Below, piece by piece: positions 51,402 through 60,773 of a stretch of 64,000 nt of DNA. This DNA comes from Wolinella sp052170135 (GTDB lineage: Bacteria > Campylobacterota > Campylobacteria > Campylobacterales > Helicobacteraceae): the NCBI GenBank assembly GCA_052170135.1, contig JBQNBC010000004.1, forward strand, positions 1 to 64,000, in the 5' to 3' direction. Both the position numbers and the translations under genes were made by a program. The notes beneath the pieces are model-generated. The model did not search any database. It had not been told where the DNA came from and saw nothing but the letters and a program-made list of their open reading frames with translations. Numbering within the stretch: position 1 is the stretch's first letter; every line of letters begins with the position of its first letter.

Positions 51402-52540
51402 AGCGCATTTTGATTTTCCATTTTCACAACCACAAGACTCAGCCACGAGTTCGGCGTGAATATGAGGCATTATGCGATTCTTATGACGTGTATGGCTTGG
51501 GCTATACGCCAAATGCTCTAGCAAAAGAGTTTTATCAAATCACAAAGCCGAAATGGACCCTAAAAATGCGTCTTATTCAGCGATTTTGGTTGCTTTTTAG
51601 GTGTTTTGAGCACGTCTATTGGAGGCTACCTCAAGTTATGGCGGCTAGCGAGATTTTGGCACGCGAGAAGTTTGATATTATCATCGCACATGATGCTGAG
51701 ACACTTCCGGTGGCTCTTAAATTTGCTAGTGGCGCGAAAGTGATTGCAAATATGCACGAGTATGCGCCGAGGGAGTTTGAAAGCTACTTTTGGTGGCGAT
51801 TCTACTTTGCGCCCTATAAAGAGTATCTATGTCGCACATATCTCAATAAGGCGGATTCTATACACTCCGTCAGTCACGCCCTAGCACATGAGTATCAGAA
51901 AAACTACAACATAAAATGTGATGTCCTTATGAGTTTGCCAACAAGCAAGGCTATCCAACTAGAGACACACGATTCTTCACAGATACGACTAATACATCAT
52001 GGACTAGCTTCAGCGGATAGAAGAATAGAAGGCATGATTGAGATGATGGATTATCTAGATTCTCGCTTTAGTTTGGACTTGATGCTAGTCGAAACAAATC
52101 AAATCGACTATTTCCAAAAACTAAAAAAAATGGCAAGCTCTAGAAAAAATATCCGCCTAATTCCTCCTGTTAAGTTTGAAGAGATTGTTCCATTTACAAG
52201 CAAATACGATATAGGGATCTTTCTTTGTCCTCCTACGACTTTTAACCTAAAGTACTGTCTCCCAAATAAGTTCTTTGAATTTATCCAAGCATGTCTAGCT
52301 ATTGCCATAGGACCAAGCCCAGAGATGGCAAGAATCCTAAAAGATGAAAACCTAGGCGTAATATCCAAGGATTTCACTCCAAAAAGCATGGCAGAAACAC
52401 TCAATTCTCTAACACGTGCACAAATTGAGGAATTTAGACAAAATGCAGATAGAGCAGCAAGAATCTACACTGCTGAGGCAAACTCTATAAAATTGCGTGA
52501 GATTGTGGAGGGGGTGTTGTGTGCGGAGGATGGGCAATGA
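51398..52540 (+). CDS. GT4-like glycosyltransferase B of a recombining pair
   Basis: 380 residues from GTG 51398, overlapping the stop of gene A as GTGA. The N-terminal half (KRILIFHFHNHKTQPRVRRE, VIANMHEYAPREFE) shares the fold of gene A but not the sequence. The C-terminal donor half is identical to gene A. Because the repeat runs past gene A's stop into different DNA, B carries a short extra tail CAEDGQ. The two probably use the same sugar donor on different acceptors. Confidence 0.82.
   Translation: MKRILIFHFHNHKTQPRVRREYEALCDSYDVYGLGYTPNALAKEFYQITKPKWTLKMRLIQRFWLLFRCFEHVYWRLPQVMAASEILAREKFDIIIAHDAETLPVALKFASGAKVIANMHEYAPREFESYFWWRFYFAPYKEYLCRTYLNKADSIHSVSHALAHEYQKNYNIKCDVLMSLPTSKAIQLETHDSSQIRLIHHGLASADRRIEGMIEMMDYLDSRFSLDLMLVETNQIDYFQKLKKMASSRKNIRLIPPVKFEEIVPFTSKYDIGIFLCPPTTFNLKYCLPNKFFEFIQACLAIAIGPSPEMARILKDENLGVISKDFTPKSMAETLNSLTRAQIEEFRQNADRAARIYTAEANSIKLREIVEGVLCAEDGQ
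51864..52521 (+). repeat. Direct repeat, copy 2 (658 bp) in glycosyltransferase B
   Basis: Identical partner of 50743-51400. Ends one base before the sequences diverge (TGTTGTGA in copy 1, TGTTGTGT in copy 2). Confidence 0.93.
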
Positions 52541-53847
52541 TTGTTGTAAAGGTGCCTACTGGCTTTTTCCCGGAGCGCAGATATATTATTCAGACGCTTT
52601 TGGGTGATTTTTTAGGCTTTGATGTTGAGATTTTGGAGCATCACGAGTCGTTTTATGAGCTTTCTTTTGGTGGCGATTCTTTGTATGGGTCTATTCGCAT
52701 GCGCGATGTTCTCTTTAGTCGAAACGATAGCTATCTTATGGAAGATTCTCTGCCTTGCGAGATTGAGTATTATGAGGGGATACCAGTTATCTATGGTGAG
52801 GGAAGAATCGACTATGGAGAGATTGTCGACTGCGCGATAGATATTTTTGGCTCATCATTTTTTATGCTTAGTCGTTTTGAGGAGAGAATCGAAAGCAGGC
52901 TTGATGAATTTGGGCGATTCCCTGAGGAGCGCGCACTTAGCGTGAGATTTGGCTTTTTTGATATGCCGATAGTTAACTACTATTTAAAGTTGCTTTTGAC
53001 TATGTTTGAGTGGGCTAAATTCCCGTGTGTGGCTAGGGAGAGAAAATATAATTTGCTACTTACACATGATATTGATTCGCTATTCTTCTGGAACTTTGGA
53101 GTTTTTTGTAGGCGTGTACGAAAGGCACTCTTTGGTTATGGTAATTACAAGCAGGCCTTGAGAGAGTTTTCAGACTATTTTATGGTTTGGTTAGGATTGG
53201 CAAAGGATCCATTTGATAAGTTTGATTATTTTATGAGGCTAGCAGAGCGATTTGACACCAAGGCGCACTTCTTTTTTATGAGCGGTGGAAATAGTGAATT
53301 TGACAATTTTTATAGCATTAGAGATAAAAAGGTTAAAAAAATACTGCAAAAAATCACTTTGGCAAAGCATGTGGTAGGAATCCATCCAAGCTACAACTCT
53401 TTTGATGATATTGAGATGCTAAAAAGTGAAAGAGAGTCATTAGAGCGCGTATTTGGCGGAGCGATTATTTGTGGACGGCAGCACTATTTGCGCTTTAGTG
53501 TGCCACTTACATGGAGGCTTTGGGATAGTCTTGGCTTTGAGTGGGATAGCACTGTTGGGTTTGCAGAGAGAGTAGGATTTCGTTGTGGTGTGTGTTACCC
53601 ATTTAGGGTTTTTGATGTTGAAAAGCGAGAGACTTTAGGGCTTGTGGAGCGACCATTGATTCTTATGGATTGCGCTTTTGATAGGTGCAGCAAGAGCGCG
53701 ATGGAACAAAATAAAAAAGTGATATCAGAGTGCAAGAAGTTTCAGGGTGAGTGTGTTGTCTTGTGGCACAATAGTAGCTTTGCCTATTATGATTGGGCTG
53801 GATTTGACGATTTATATGAACAGATTCTTGCGCTTGCTGCGCCATAG
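52537..53847 (+). CDS. Polysaccharide deacetylase-family protein
   Basis: 436 residues from ATG 52537 with GGAGGATGG upstream, overlapping the previous stop as ATGA. LLLTHDIDSLFFW holds the metal-binding Asp-His-Asp-like motif, GIHPSYNSFDD the second metal site and CGRQHYLRFSVP a third conserved box. The long N-terminal part (1-165) looks like the DUF7033 domain that often precedes such deacetylases. Likely removes acetyl groups from a glycan intermediate. Confidence 0.75.
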   Translation: MIVVKVPTGFFPERRYIIQTLLGDFLGFDVEILEHHESFYELSFGGDSLYGSIRMRDVLFSRNDSYLMEDSLPCEIEYYEGIPVIYGEGRIDYGEIVDCAIDIFGSSFFMLSRFEERIESRLDEFGRFPEERALSVRFGFFDMPIVNYYLKLLLTMFEWAKFPCVARERKYNLLLTHDIDSLFFWNFGVFCRRVRKALFGYGNYKQALREFSDYFMVWLGLAKDPFDKFDYFMRLAERFDTKAHFFFMSGGNSEFDNFYSIRDKKVKKILQKITLAKHVVGIHPSYNSFDDIEMLKSERESLERVFGGAIICGRQHYLRFSVPLTWRLWDSLGFEWDSTVGFAERVGFRCGVCYPFRVFDVEKRETLGLVERPLILMDCAFDRCSKSAMEQNKKVISECKKFQGECVVLWHNSSFAYYDWAGFDDLYEQILALAAP

Positions 53848-53856
53848 GAGGTATAT

Positions 53857-54816
53857 ATGTCTGCAAGCTTTGCACTAATTGGAGCGGCTGGCTACATCGC
53901 ACCACGTCATATGCGTGCCATAAAGGAGACTGGAAATGATCTAGTATGCGCGCTAGATCCAAATGATTCCGTGGGAATTATTGATAGCTATTTTCCAAAT
54001 GCTGACTTTTTTACCGAGTTTGAACGATTTGACCGCCATGTTGACAAGCTCCATCGCAGTGGCAAAGGTGTCGAATATGTTGGAATTTGCTCGCCAAACT
54101 ATCTGCATGATTCTCATATTCGCTTTGCACTTAGAAGCGGTGCGCATGCAATTTGCGAGAAGCCATTGGTGTTAAATCCATGGAACATAGATGCACTAAA
54201 GGAGATCGAGCGCGAGAGCGGTAGGCGAGTTTATAATATTTTACAGCTACGTTTACACGAGAGTATTATCGCACTGAAGTCTCGTGTGGAGCGTGAATTA
54301 CTAGAGAATCCTGAGCATATTTATGATGTTGATTTGACATATCTTACATCGCGAGGGCATTGGTATTTCACATCATGGAAGGGCGACATCGCTAAAAGTG
54401 GTGGCGTGGCGACAAATATTGGCGTCCATTTTTATGACATGCTTTCTTGGATTTTTGGCGCACCAAAGGAGAATCGAGTCCACATCTTAAATACCCATAG
54501 TTCGGCTGGATTCTTAGAGCTTGAGCATGCGCGCGTTAGGTGGTTTTTAAGCGTTAATTATGACTATATTCCAGATGAGGCTAAGCTAGCAGGAAAGCGT
54601 ACATATCGCAATATTAGCGTTGATGGCGAAGAGTTTGAATTTTCTGATGGTTTTACTGATTTGCATACAAAAAGCTACAATGACATTTTGTTAGGCGGTG
54701 GATTTGGGCTTGATGAGGCGCGCGCGAGTATCGAAATAGTACATCAAATCCGCACGCAGACGCCAATTGGAATCGTGAGCGATTCTCACCCATTTTGCAA
54801 AAAGGTGGAATCGTGA
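53857..54816 (+). CDS. Gfo/Idh/MocA oxidoreductase, WbpB/WlbA-like sugar 3-dehydrogenase
   Basis: 319 residues. NAD-binding FALIGAAGYIAPRHMRAIKE, then YVGICSPNYLHDSHIRFAL, ICEKPLVLNPWN with the catalytic EKP lysine, and GGVATNIGVHFYDML. In Pseudomonas and Bordetella this family oxidises UDP-GlcNAcA at C3 (WbpB, WlbA). Followed without gaps by the acetyltransferase and aminotransferase that complete 2,3-diacetamido-uronic acid synthesis. Confidence 0.88.
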   Translation: MSASFALIGAAGYIAPRHMRAIKETGNDLVCALDPNDSVGIIDSYFPNADFFTEFERFDRHVDKLHRSGKGVEYVGICSPNYLHDSHIRFALRSGAHAICEKPLVLNPWNIDALKEIERESGRRVYNILQLRLHESIIALKSRVERELLENPEHIYDVDLTYLTSRGHWYFTSWKGDIAKSGGVATNIGVHFYDMLSWIFGAPKENRVHILNTHSSAGFLELEHARVRWFLSVNYDYIPDEAKLAGKRTYRNISVDGEEFEFSDGFTDLHTKSYNDILLGGGFGLDEARASIEIVHQIRTQTPIGIVSDSHPFCKKVES

Positions 54817-55391
54817 GTCATTTTGTTCATGATTCTAGCATCGTAGATAGTGGCGTAGAGATAGGAGATGGCACGAAGGTATGGCATTTTTGTCACATAT
54901 TGAGTGGTAGTGTGATAGGCGATGGGTGTTCTTTTGGACAGAATTGCGTTGTTGGTCCAAATGTGAGAATTGGGCATGGCGTAAAAGTGCAGAATAACGT
55001 GAGCATCTATGAGGGCGTAGAGGTAGAAGATGATGTTTTTCTTGGGCCTTCGATGGTGTTTACAAATGTATATAATCCGCGTGCTTTTATCGTGCGAAAG
55101 AATGAATATAAAAAGACGATTCTTTGCAAGGGTTGCTCTATTGGCGCGAATGCCACAATAGTTTGTGGAATTGTAATTGGACGATATGCTATGGTCGGCT
55201 CTGGCGCGGTGGTAAAGCGCGATATCCCACCTTATGCACTTATGGTCGGTGTACCAGCTAGGCAGATAGGATGGGTAGATAAGGCTGGGAATCGCATGGT
55301 CTTTGATGATAGTGGAATTGCCATTGACAGCTATGATGGCATGCGATATATGTTGCGCGATTCACAAATTATCGAGCTTGGAGTAAATTAG
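54813..55391 (+). CDS. Left-handed beta-helix N-acetyltransferase, WbpD/WlbB-like
   Basis: 192 residues from GTG 54813 with AAGGTGG upstream, overlapping the dehydrogenase stop as GTGA. Hexapeptide repeats run through HDSSIVDSGVEIGDGTKVWH, CSFGQNCVVGPNVRIGHGV and GSGAVVKRDIPPYALMVGVPA. This group acetylates the 3-amino group of UDP-GlcNAc3NA (WbpD, WlbB). Part of the first sugar set. Confidence 0.88.
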   Translation: MSHFVHDSSIVDSGVEIGDGTKVWHFCHILSGSVIGDGCSFGQNCVVGPNVRIGHGVKVQNNVSIYEGVEVEDDVFLGPSMVFTNVYNPRAFIVRKNEYKKTILCKGCSIGANATIVCGIVIGRYAMVGSGAVVKRDIPPYALMVGVPARQIGWVDKAGNRMVFDDSGIAIDSYDGMRYMLRDSQIIELGVN

Positions 55392-56480
55392 ATGAATATC
55401 GATTTTGCGAATCTTGCAAGACAGCATGCACGCTATAAAGATGAGATTGAGCAGGCGATGATGAGCGTGATTAGCGGGTGTGGCTTTATTATGGGCGAAG
55501 ATATTGGGCTTTTAGAGCGTGAGTTAGAGGCGTTTACGGGTGCGAAGTATGCTATCACATGCTCAAGCGGCACTGATGCGCTACTTCTTGCTTTAATGGC
55601 GCTTGGTATAGGTGCTGGCGATGAGGTGATTACCACACCTTTTACATTTATAGCGACAGCTGAGATGATTGCGCTCTTGGGTGCAAAGCCCGTATTTGTC
55701 GATATTTGTAACATTACTTATAATATCGATTCTTCGCAAATCTTGGAGAAAATTACACCTCGCACAAAGGCTATTATTCCAGTTCATTTATATGGTCAAC
55801 CTAGCGATATTGACGAGATCTGTGCGATTGCTAGTGCGCATGATATTAAGGTGATTATCGATGGGGCGCAGAGCTTTGGCAGTAGATATAAGGGTGTGTG
55901 CGATTCTGCGCTTGGAGATATCTCGTGCACGAGTTTTTTTCCGGCAAAACCCCTTGGTTGCTATGGCGATGGTGGCGCAGTTTTCACGCAAGATAGCGAG
56001 CTGGCCAAGCGAATTAGGAGTCTGAGAATCCACGGTCAAAGCGAGCGATATCATCATAAATATATAGGAATCGGTGGACGGCTTGATACTCTGCAGGCTG
56101 CAATTTTGCGCGTTAAACTAGCGTATTACGAGGGCGATTTGGCTCGGCGCATAGATGTAGCACATGCATACAATGAGCTTTTGCTTGATGGCAATGTTGC
56201 GATTCCGCAGATTTTGAGCGATAGGAGCTCTATCTATGCGCAATATTCAATCCGTACTAAGAATCGCGATGCACTTCAAGCAAGGCTAAAATCTGCCAAA
56301 ATCCCAACAGCGATACACTATCCAAAGCCACTACATCTTCAGGAGTGCTTTGCATATTTGGGTTACAAAGAGGGTGATTTTCCTATTAGTGAGTGTGTTA
56401 GCAAGGAGATTCTTAGCCTTCCAGTAAATCCAGACTTAAGCAGTGAAGAGATTTGCTATATAGCCTCAAAAGTATTTTAA
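55392..56480 (+). CDS. DegT/DnrJ/EryC1 sugar aminotransferase, WbpE/WlbC-like
   Basis: 362 residues. PLP-binding features: CSSGTDALLLALMALGIGAG, DEVITTPFTFIATAEMI, VIIDGAQSFGSRYKG and the Schiff-base lysine in SFFPAKPLGCYGDGGA. It transfers an amino group to the 3-keto sugar made by the dehydrogenase. Directly abuts its neighbours, so it belongs with the first sugar set. Confidence 0.9.
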   Translation: MNIDFANLARQHARYKDEIEQAMMSVISGCGFIMGEDIGLLERELEAFTGAKYAITCSSGTDALLLALMALGIGAGDEVITTPFTFIATAEMIALLGAKPVFVDICNITYNIDSSQILEKITPRTKAIIPVHLYGQPSDIDEICAIASAHDIKVIIDGAQSFGSRYKGVCDSALGDISCTSFFPAKPLGCYGDGGAVFTQDSELAKRIRSLRIHGQSERYHHKYIGIGGRLDTLQAAILRVKLAYYEGDLARRIDVAHAYNELLLDGNVAIPQILSDRSSIYAQYSIRTKNRDALQARLKSAKIPTAIHYPKPLHLQECFAYLGYKEGDFPISECVSKEILSLPVNPDLSSEEICYIASKVF

Positions 56481-58169
56481 ATGTGTAGTATCTGCGGAGG
56501 GAATCTAGCATACGAAAAGATAAAGCGAGCTTCTGCTTTGATGGCACATCGTGGACGCGATTTTAGTGGCACTTGGAGTGATGGTGATTTTATCCTCACA
56601 CATAATCGTTTAGCGATTCTTGAGCTTGGAAATAGTGGGAATCAGCCGATGGTTTTTGGTGATTTTGTGCTTATTTTTAACGGCGAAATATACAACTACA
56701 TCGAGCTAAAAGCGGAGTTAGAGCGCGCGGGCGAGGAATTTTTTAGCCATAGTGATACAGAGGTGTTTTTGCGTGCTTTGGTGCACTATGGCGTGAGCAG
56801 AACGCTTGAAATAGCAAATGGTGATTTTGCGTTTGCACTTTATGATTCTTGCTCAAAGAGGCTTGTGCTTGCGCGTGATAGGCTTGGAAATAAGCCACTT
56901 TATATTTATCGCAAAAATGGGAAATTACTCTTCGCCTCATCGTCTAGTGCGATTGCGGAGGTGCTTGGACTTGGCTTTGATGAGGCCGAGGTAAATAGCA
57001 ATCTCCTTTTTGGATTTGGTAGTGCGGATAAGACAATATATAAAGATGTAGAATCGATAGTTGCTGGCACATTTTGCGAGATTGATCTCATTAATTTTGA
57101 TTCCAAAGTAGTGCGCTACTGGGATTTAAAGGATCGTATTGTCCCGTGTAGCTTGAGTTTTGAACGTGCGCTTGATGAGTTTGAGGAGCTACTTTTTGAT
57201 GCTTTAAAGCTCAGAATGCGTGCTGATGTAGATATAGCTATGGCGATTTCTGGCGGGATTGATAGCTCTCTTTTGGCCGCACTCTCGCATAAGGCGTTTC
57301 CAAATCTGCGCTACTTTGGTGTTAGATTCCCAAAATTTAAAGATGCTTGCGAGGGTGAGTTTATCGACTACGTTGGCAGTAGCCTAGGAATCCAAATAGA
57401 GTCAGTAGAGCCTGAAATTTCTAGAATCAAAGAGGATTTTTCATCGCTTGTTAGGGCGCATGGTGAGCTTTTTCGCAGTTTTTCAATCTATGCACAATAT
57501 TGCCTTTATAAAGAGATTGGCAAGAGTTGCAAAGTGGCACTTAGCGGGCAGGGCGCTGATGAGCTTTTTGGCGGATATTATCATCATGTATCGCGATATA
57601 TCTATGCACACCCAGATGAATACAAGAATCGAGCACGTCTTTATGGCACCCAAGCGGAGCGCGAGTATGATATGGGACGTAAATGCGCGCTAGATAATCT
57701 TGAAAAACTAGAGCTTTTTATGCAGGATAATAAAGAGAATGCAAAGTCATTACCTTTTGCATGTGGTGTTTCGTATGATGGGCTTTTGGAGCGTTTTGTG
57801 CCAGACTTTGACAAGGCACTTTTGGGCGATATTTTGCGCTTTAGCTTGCCACTTTTACTCCGATATGAGGATTGCAATGCTATGAAATTTAGTGTGGAGA
57901 ATCGCTCGCCATTTACCGATTATCGTGTGGTTGAGTTTGCATGTGGGCTAAAGAGTGAGTGGAAGTTTTCGCAAGGATATAGCAAATATTTTTTAAGAAA
58001 ATTGCTCGAGCGACATTTAGATAGTAAAATCGCATATAGATTGGACAAAAGAGGTTTTAGCGCACCTGAGCAAGCATTTTGCAAACTATTAGGGATTAGC
58101 AATGCAACACCTTTTGGCATTAGATTGGCGATATTTGAAGAGCTAAGGAGAGAGCGTGATCTGGATTGA
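56481..58169 (+). CDS. Asparagine-synthase-type amidotransferase 2
   Basis: 562 residues. Cys2 nucleophile in MCSICGG, MAHRGRDFSG, IFNGEIYNYIELK, and the PP-loop AISGGIDSSLLAALS with LSGQGADELFGGYYHH. It diverges from copy 1, so it is not a recent duplicate. Lying just after the first uronic-acid set, it may amidate the C6 carboxyl of the diacetamido sugar. Its 3' end overlaps the next gene by 14 bases. Confidence 0.82.
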   Translation: MCSICGGNLAYEKIKRASALMAHRGRDFSGTWSDGDFILTHNRLAILELGNSGNQPMVFGDFVLIFNGEIYNYIELKAELERAGEEFFSHSDTEVFLRALVHYGVSRTLEIANGDFAFALYDSCSKRLVLARDRLGNKPLYIYRKNGKLLFASSSSAIAEVLGLGFDEAEVNSNLLFGFGSADKTIYKDVESIVAGTFCEIDLINFDSKVVRYWDLKDRIVPCSLSFERALDEFEELLFDALKLRMRADVDIAMAISGGIDSSLLAALSHKAFPNLRYFGVRFPKFKDACEGEFIDYVGSSLGIQIESVEPEISRIKEDFSSLVRAHGELFRSFSIYAQYCLYKEIGKSCKVALSGQGADELFGGYYHHVSRYIYAHPDEYKNRARLYGTQAEREYDMGRKCALDNLEKLELFMQDNKENAKSLPFACGVSYDGLLERFVPDFDKALLGDILRFSLPLLLRYEDCNAMKFSVENRSPFTDYRVVEFACGLKSEWKFSQGYSKYFLRKLLERHLDSKIAYRLDKRGFSAPEQAFCKLLGISNATPFGIRLAIFEELRRERDLD

Positions 58170-59244
58170 TATTGGGACGCCGAAATATGCAATGTTTTTT
58201 AGTCGCATGATTCCTGAGTTGAAAAAACGCGGTCATGAAGTGCTTGTAACTACTCGTTATGCACCGCATTATACAGAGGCAAAGGCGGTGCTAGAGCTCC
58301 AGGGAATCGAACATATCGTTCTTGGCGAGTATGGCGGTAGTACGCTTTTGGATAAATTTCGCGCGAGAATCTTCCGCCAAAAGGAGTTTTTGGATATTTT
58401 TGAGGCACGAGGTACGCCAAAAGTACTGATATGTGGTGCTGTGGTGGATAGTGTACATGTTGCCTATGGCGTGGGAATCCCAGTTGTAAACATTTATGAT
58501 ACGCCTGCCTCGACATTTGCGGGAGACAAAGAGAATCCTAAGAATCTAACCGCCGTCGCTAGACTTACTCTCCCATACTCAAAACTCTTTTTCTACCCAT
58601 ATATCATGCCTAGGGAGATGTTTAATAATCTAACACTTGAAGGTGAGCAGATTATTCCTTATGACTTTGTTGATGTCTGCTTGTGGATGAAAGATATAAA
58701 AGCAGAGGCGCATAACGACTTTCGCACTCGGTATGGTCTCTCCTTGTCGCGACCGACTATTATGATCCGTGAGGAGGAGTATAAGGCGCACTATGTAAAG
58801 GATAAGATTCCGGTTATCTACACGCTTATACGCAAGATTAAAGAGAGAATTGACGCAAACATAGTCATTATGCCACGATATGAGCGCGACTATCTTGAGC
58901 GTGATTTTGGCGATGTGGCGACTGTGTTGCAGGAGAAGTTACGTCCCGAGGAGTTTTACCCATTTATTGATCTCTTTATCGGTGGTGGAGGAACTATGAA
59001 TTTAGAATCTGTCTACTATGGTATTCCTACAATATCCACACGCTCCATTTGGCTATATCATGATCAGTATCTAATTGAAAATGGACTCATGCACTGGAGT
59101 AACGATGTCGATGAGATTCTTGAGCTGATACCGCAGATAATCGGTAAAAAGCGCGATAATCACCGATTCTTCGTTAAAGATGGGGGCGATGAAGGCTTTA
59201 ACACTATGATTGACAGAATCGAGAAGGAGATTTTAAATGCTTAG
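58156..59244 (+). CDS. DUF354-family glycosyltransferase-like protein
   Basis: 362 residues from GTG 58156 with AGGAGAGAG upstream. MIWIDIGTPKYAMFFSRMIPEL, HEVLVTTRYA, the donor-side GGGGTMNLESVYYGIPTIST and WLYHDQYLIENGL are typical of DUF354, a GT-B fold group related to UDP-GlcNAc 2-epimerase-like enzymes, found in surface-sugar clusters. Exact reaction unknown. Confidence 0.78.
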   Translation: MIWIDIGTPKYAMFFSRMIPELKKRGHEVLVTTRYAPHYTEAKAVLELQGIEHIVLGEYGGSTLLDKFRARIFRQKEFLDIFEARGTPKVLICGAVVDSVHVAYGVGIPVVNIYDTPASTFAGDKENPKNLTAVARLTLPYSKLFFYPYIMPREMFNNLTLEGEQIIPYDFVDVCLWMKDIKAEAHNDFRTRYGLSLSRPTIMIREEEYKAHYVKDKIPVIYTLIRKIKERIDANIVIMPRYERDYLERDFGDVATVLQEKLRPEEFYPFIDLFIGGGGTMNLESVYYGIPTISTRSIWLYHDQYLIENGLMHWSNDVDEILELIPQIIGKKRDNHRFFVKDGGDEGFNTMIDRIEKEILNA

Positions 59245-60301
59245 AGTTGCACTGCTTGGCTGCGGCAGGATAGCGCAGCGACATGCTGAGCTTTTGGGTG
59301 GTGGGCATATCACAGGAGCAAGGCTAATAGCCGTATGCGATGTCGATTCTTCGCGCGCAAAGAATCTAGGCGAAAAGTATGGTGTTCGTAGCTTTTCTAG
59401 TCTTGCAGAGATGATGGAAGCGTGCAAGGATGAGATTGATGTGGTGTCGATTCTTACGCCTAGTGGAATGCACGCTGAGCATACCATTGCTGTAGCTGGC
59501 TATGGTAAGCATGTAGTCGTGGAAAAGCCAATGGCGCTGACACTAGATGATGCTGATATGATGATTAGTGCGTGTGATAAAAATCGTGTAAAACTCTTTG
59601 TGATCAAGCAAAATCGTTACAATCTTCCCGTTCAAAAACTCCAAGAGGCACTCAAGCAGAATCGCTTTGGTAAACTCGTCATGGGGACAGTGCGTGTGCG
59701 CTGGTGTCGCGATCAGAGATACTACGACCAAGATGAGTGGCGTGGGACATGGGCGATGGATGGTGGGGTTTTTACAAATCAAGCTAGCCATCACGTCGAT
59801 TTGCTTGAGTGGCTTATGGGTGACGTGGAGAGTGTATTTGCAAAGAGTGCGACGCAGCTTGTCAATGTCGAGGTTGAGGACACAGGTGTGGCTGTATTGA
59901 AGTTTGCAAATGGTGCGCTAGGAATCATCGAGGCGACTACGGCGACGCGTCCTAGGGATTTAGAAGGGTCAGTGTCGATTCTTGGGGAGAGAGGCAGTGT
60001 CGAGATAGGTGGGTTTGCGGTGAATGAGATTCGTCATTGGCACTTCGTTGAATCTTCACCAGAAGATGAGATTATTAAGCGTGACTTTTCTGTAAATCCA
60101 CCTGATGTATATGGCTTTGGACATAAGGCGTATTATGAACATGTTGTCGATTGCATCAAGAATAACAAGCGCGCACTAGTTGATGGGTTGGAGGGGCGTA
60201 AGAGTTTGGAACTCATTATGGCGATTTACGAGTCGATTGAGACGGGCATGGAGATCCATCTGCGTTTTAAGCCAGAGAAGTGTCGCCTCGGGCACTCTTA
60301 A
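59237..60301 (+). CDS. Gfo/Idh/MocA oxidoreductase, second WbpB-like dehydrogenase
   Basis: 354 residues. RVALLGCGRIAQRHAELL is the NAD-binding start, VVSILTPSGMHAEHTI and HVVVEKPMALTLDDAD hold the catalytic EKP, and DGGVFTNQASHHVDLLEWLMG the active-site histidines. It is closer to the Pseudomonas WbpB pattern than the first copy. Overlaps the DUF354 gene by 8 bases and heads the second sugar set. Confidence 0.88.
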   Translation: MLRVALLGCGRIAQRHAELLGGGHITGARLIAVCDVDSSRAKNLGEKYGVRSFSSLAEMMEACKDEIDVVSILTPSGMHAEHTIAVAGYGKHVVVEKPMALTLDDADMMISACDKNRVKLFVIKQNRYNLPVQKLQEALKQNRFGKLVMGTVRVRWCRDQRYYDQDEWRGTWAMDGGVFTNQASHHVDLLEWLMGDVESVFAKSATQLVNVEVEDTGVAVLKFANGALGIIEATTATRPRDLEGSVSILGERGSVEIGGFAVNEIRHWHFVESSPEDEIIKRDFSVNPPDVYGFGHKAYYEHVVDCIKNNKRALVDGLEGRKSLELIMAIYESIETGMEIHLRFKPEKCRLGHS

Positions 60302-60311
60302 GGGAGAATCG

Positions 60312-60773
60312 ATGCAAGAGCCGATTGTATATGGCGTGCATATTCGCGATGTTGTTTTTGGCGAGCGCGTAAAGATCATAGAGCCGAGCAATCTCTATGA
60401 ATGTGAGCTTGGCGATGATGTGTTTGTCGGGCCATTTGTAGAGATACAGCGCGGTGTAAAAATCGGTAAAGGTACGCGTGTGCAGTCGCATAGCTTTATC
60501 TGTGAGCTAGTCGAGATAGGAGAATCGTGCTTTATCGGACACGGCGTGATGTTTATCAACGACCTTTTTAGAGAGGGTAAGCCTAGTGGCGATTCGCAAA
60601 AATGGAAGTCGACACATATTGGAAATCACGTTTCTATTGGCTCTAATGCTACGATTCTTCCTGTTTTTATCACTGATGGCTGCGTAATAGGCGCGGGTAG
60701 CGTGGTAACAAAAGATATAACCGAGTGCGGAATTTATATTGGCAATCCAGCGCGACTTTTAAGGAGGCTCTAG
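60312..60773 (+). CDS. Left-handed beta-helix acetyltransferase, second WbpD-like
   Basis: 153 residues from ATG 60312 (AGGGAGAATCG upstream). Hexapeptide repeats VFVGPFVEIQRGVKIGKGTR and HIGNHVSIGSNATILPVFI, ending CGIYIGNPARLLRRL. The longer in-frame ORF upstream runs through the dehydrogenase gene and is rejected. Its stop overlaps the next GTG. Part of the second sugar set. Confidence 0.86.
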   Translation: MQEPIVYGVHIRDVVFGERVKIIEPSNLYECELGDDVFVGPFVEIQRGVKIGKGTRVQSHSFICELVEIGESCFIGHGVMFINDLFREGKPSGDSQKWKSTHIGNHVSIGSNATILPVFITDGCVIGAGSVVTKDITECGIYIGNPARLLRRL

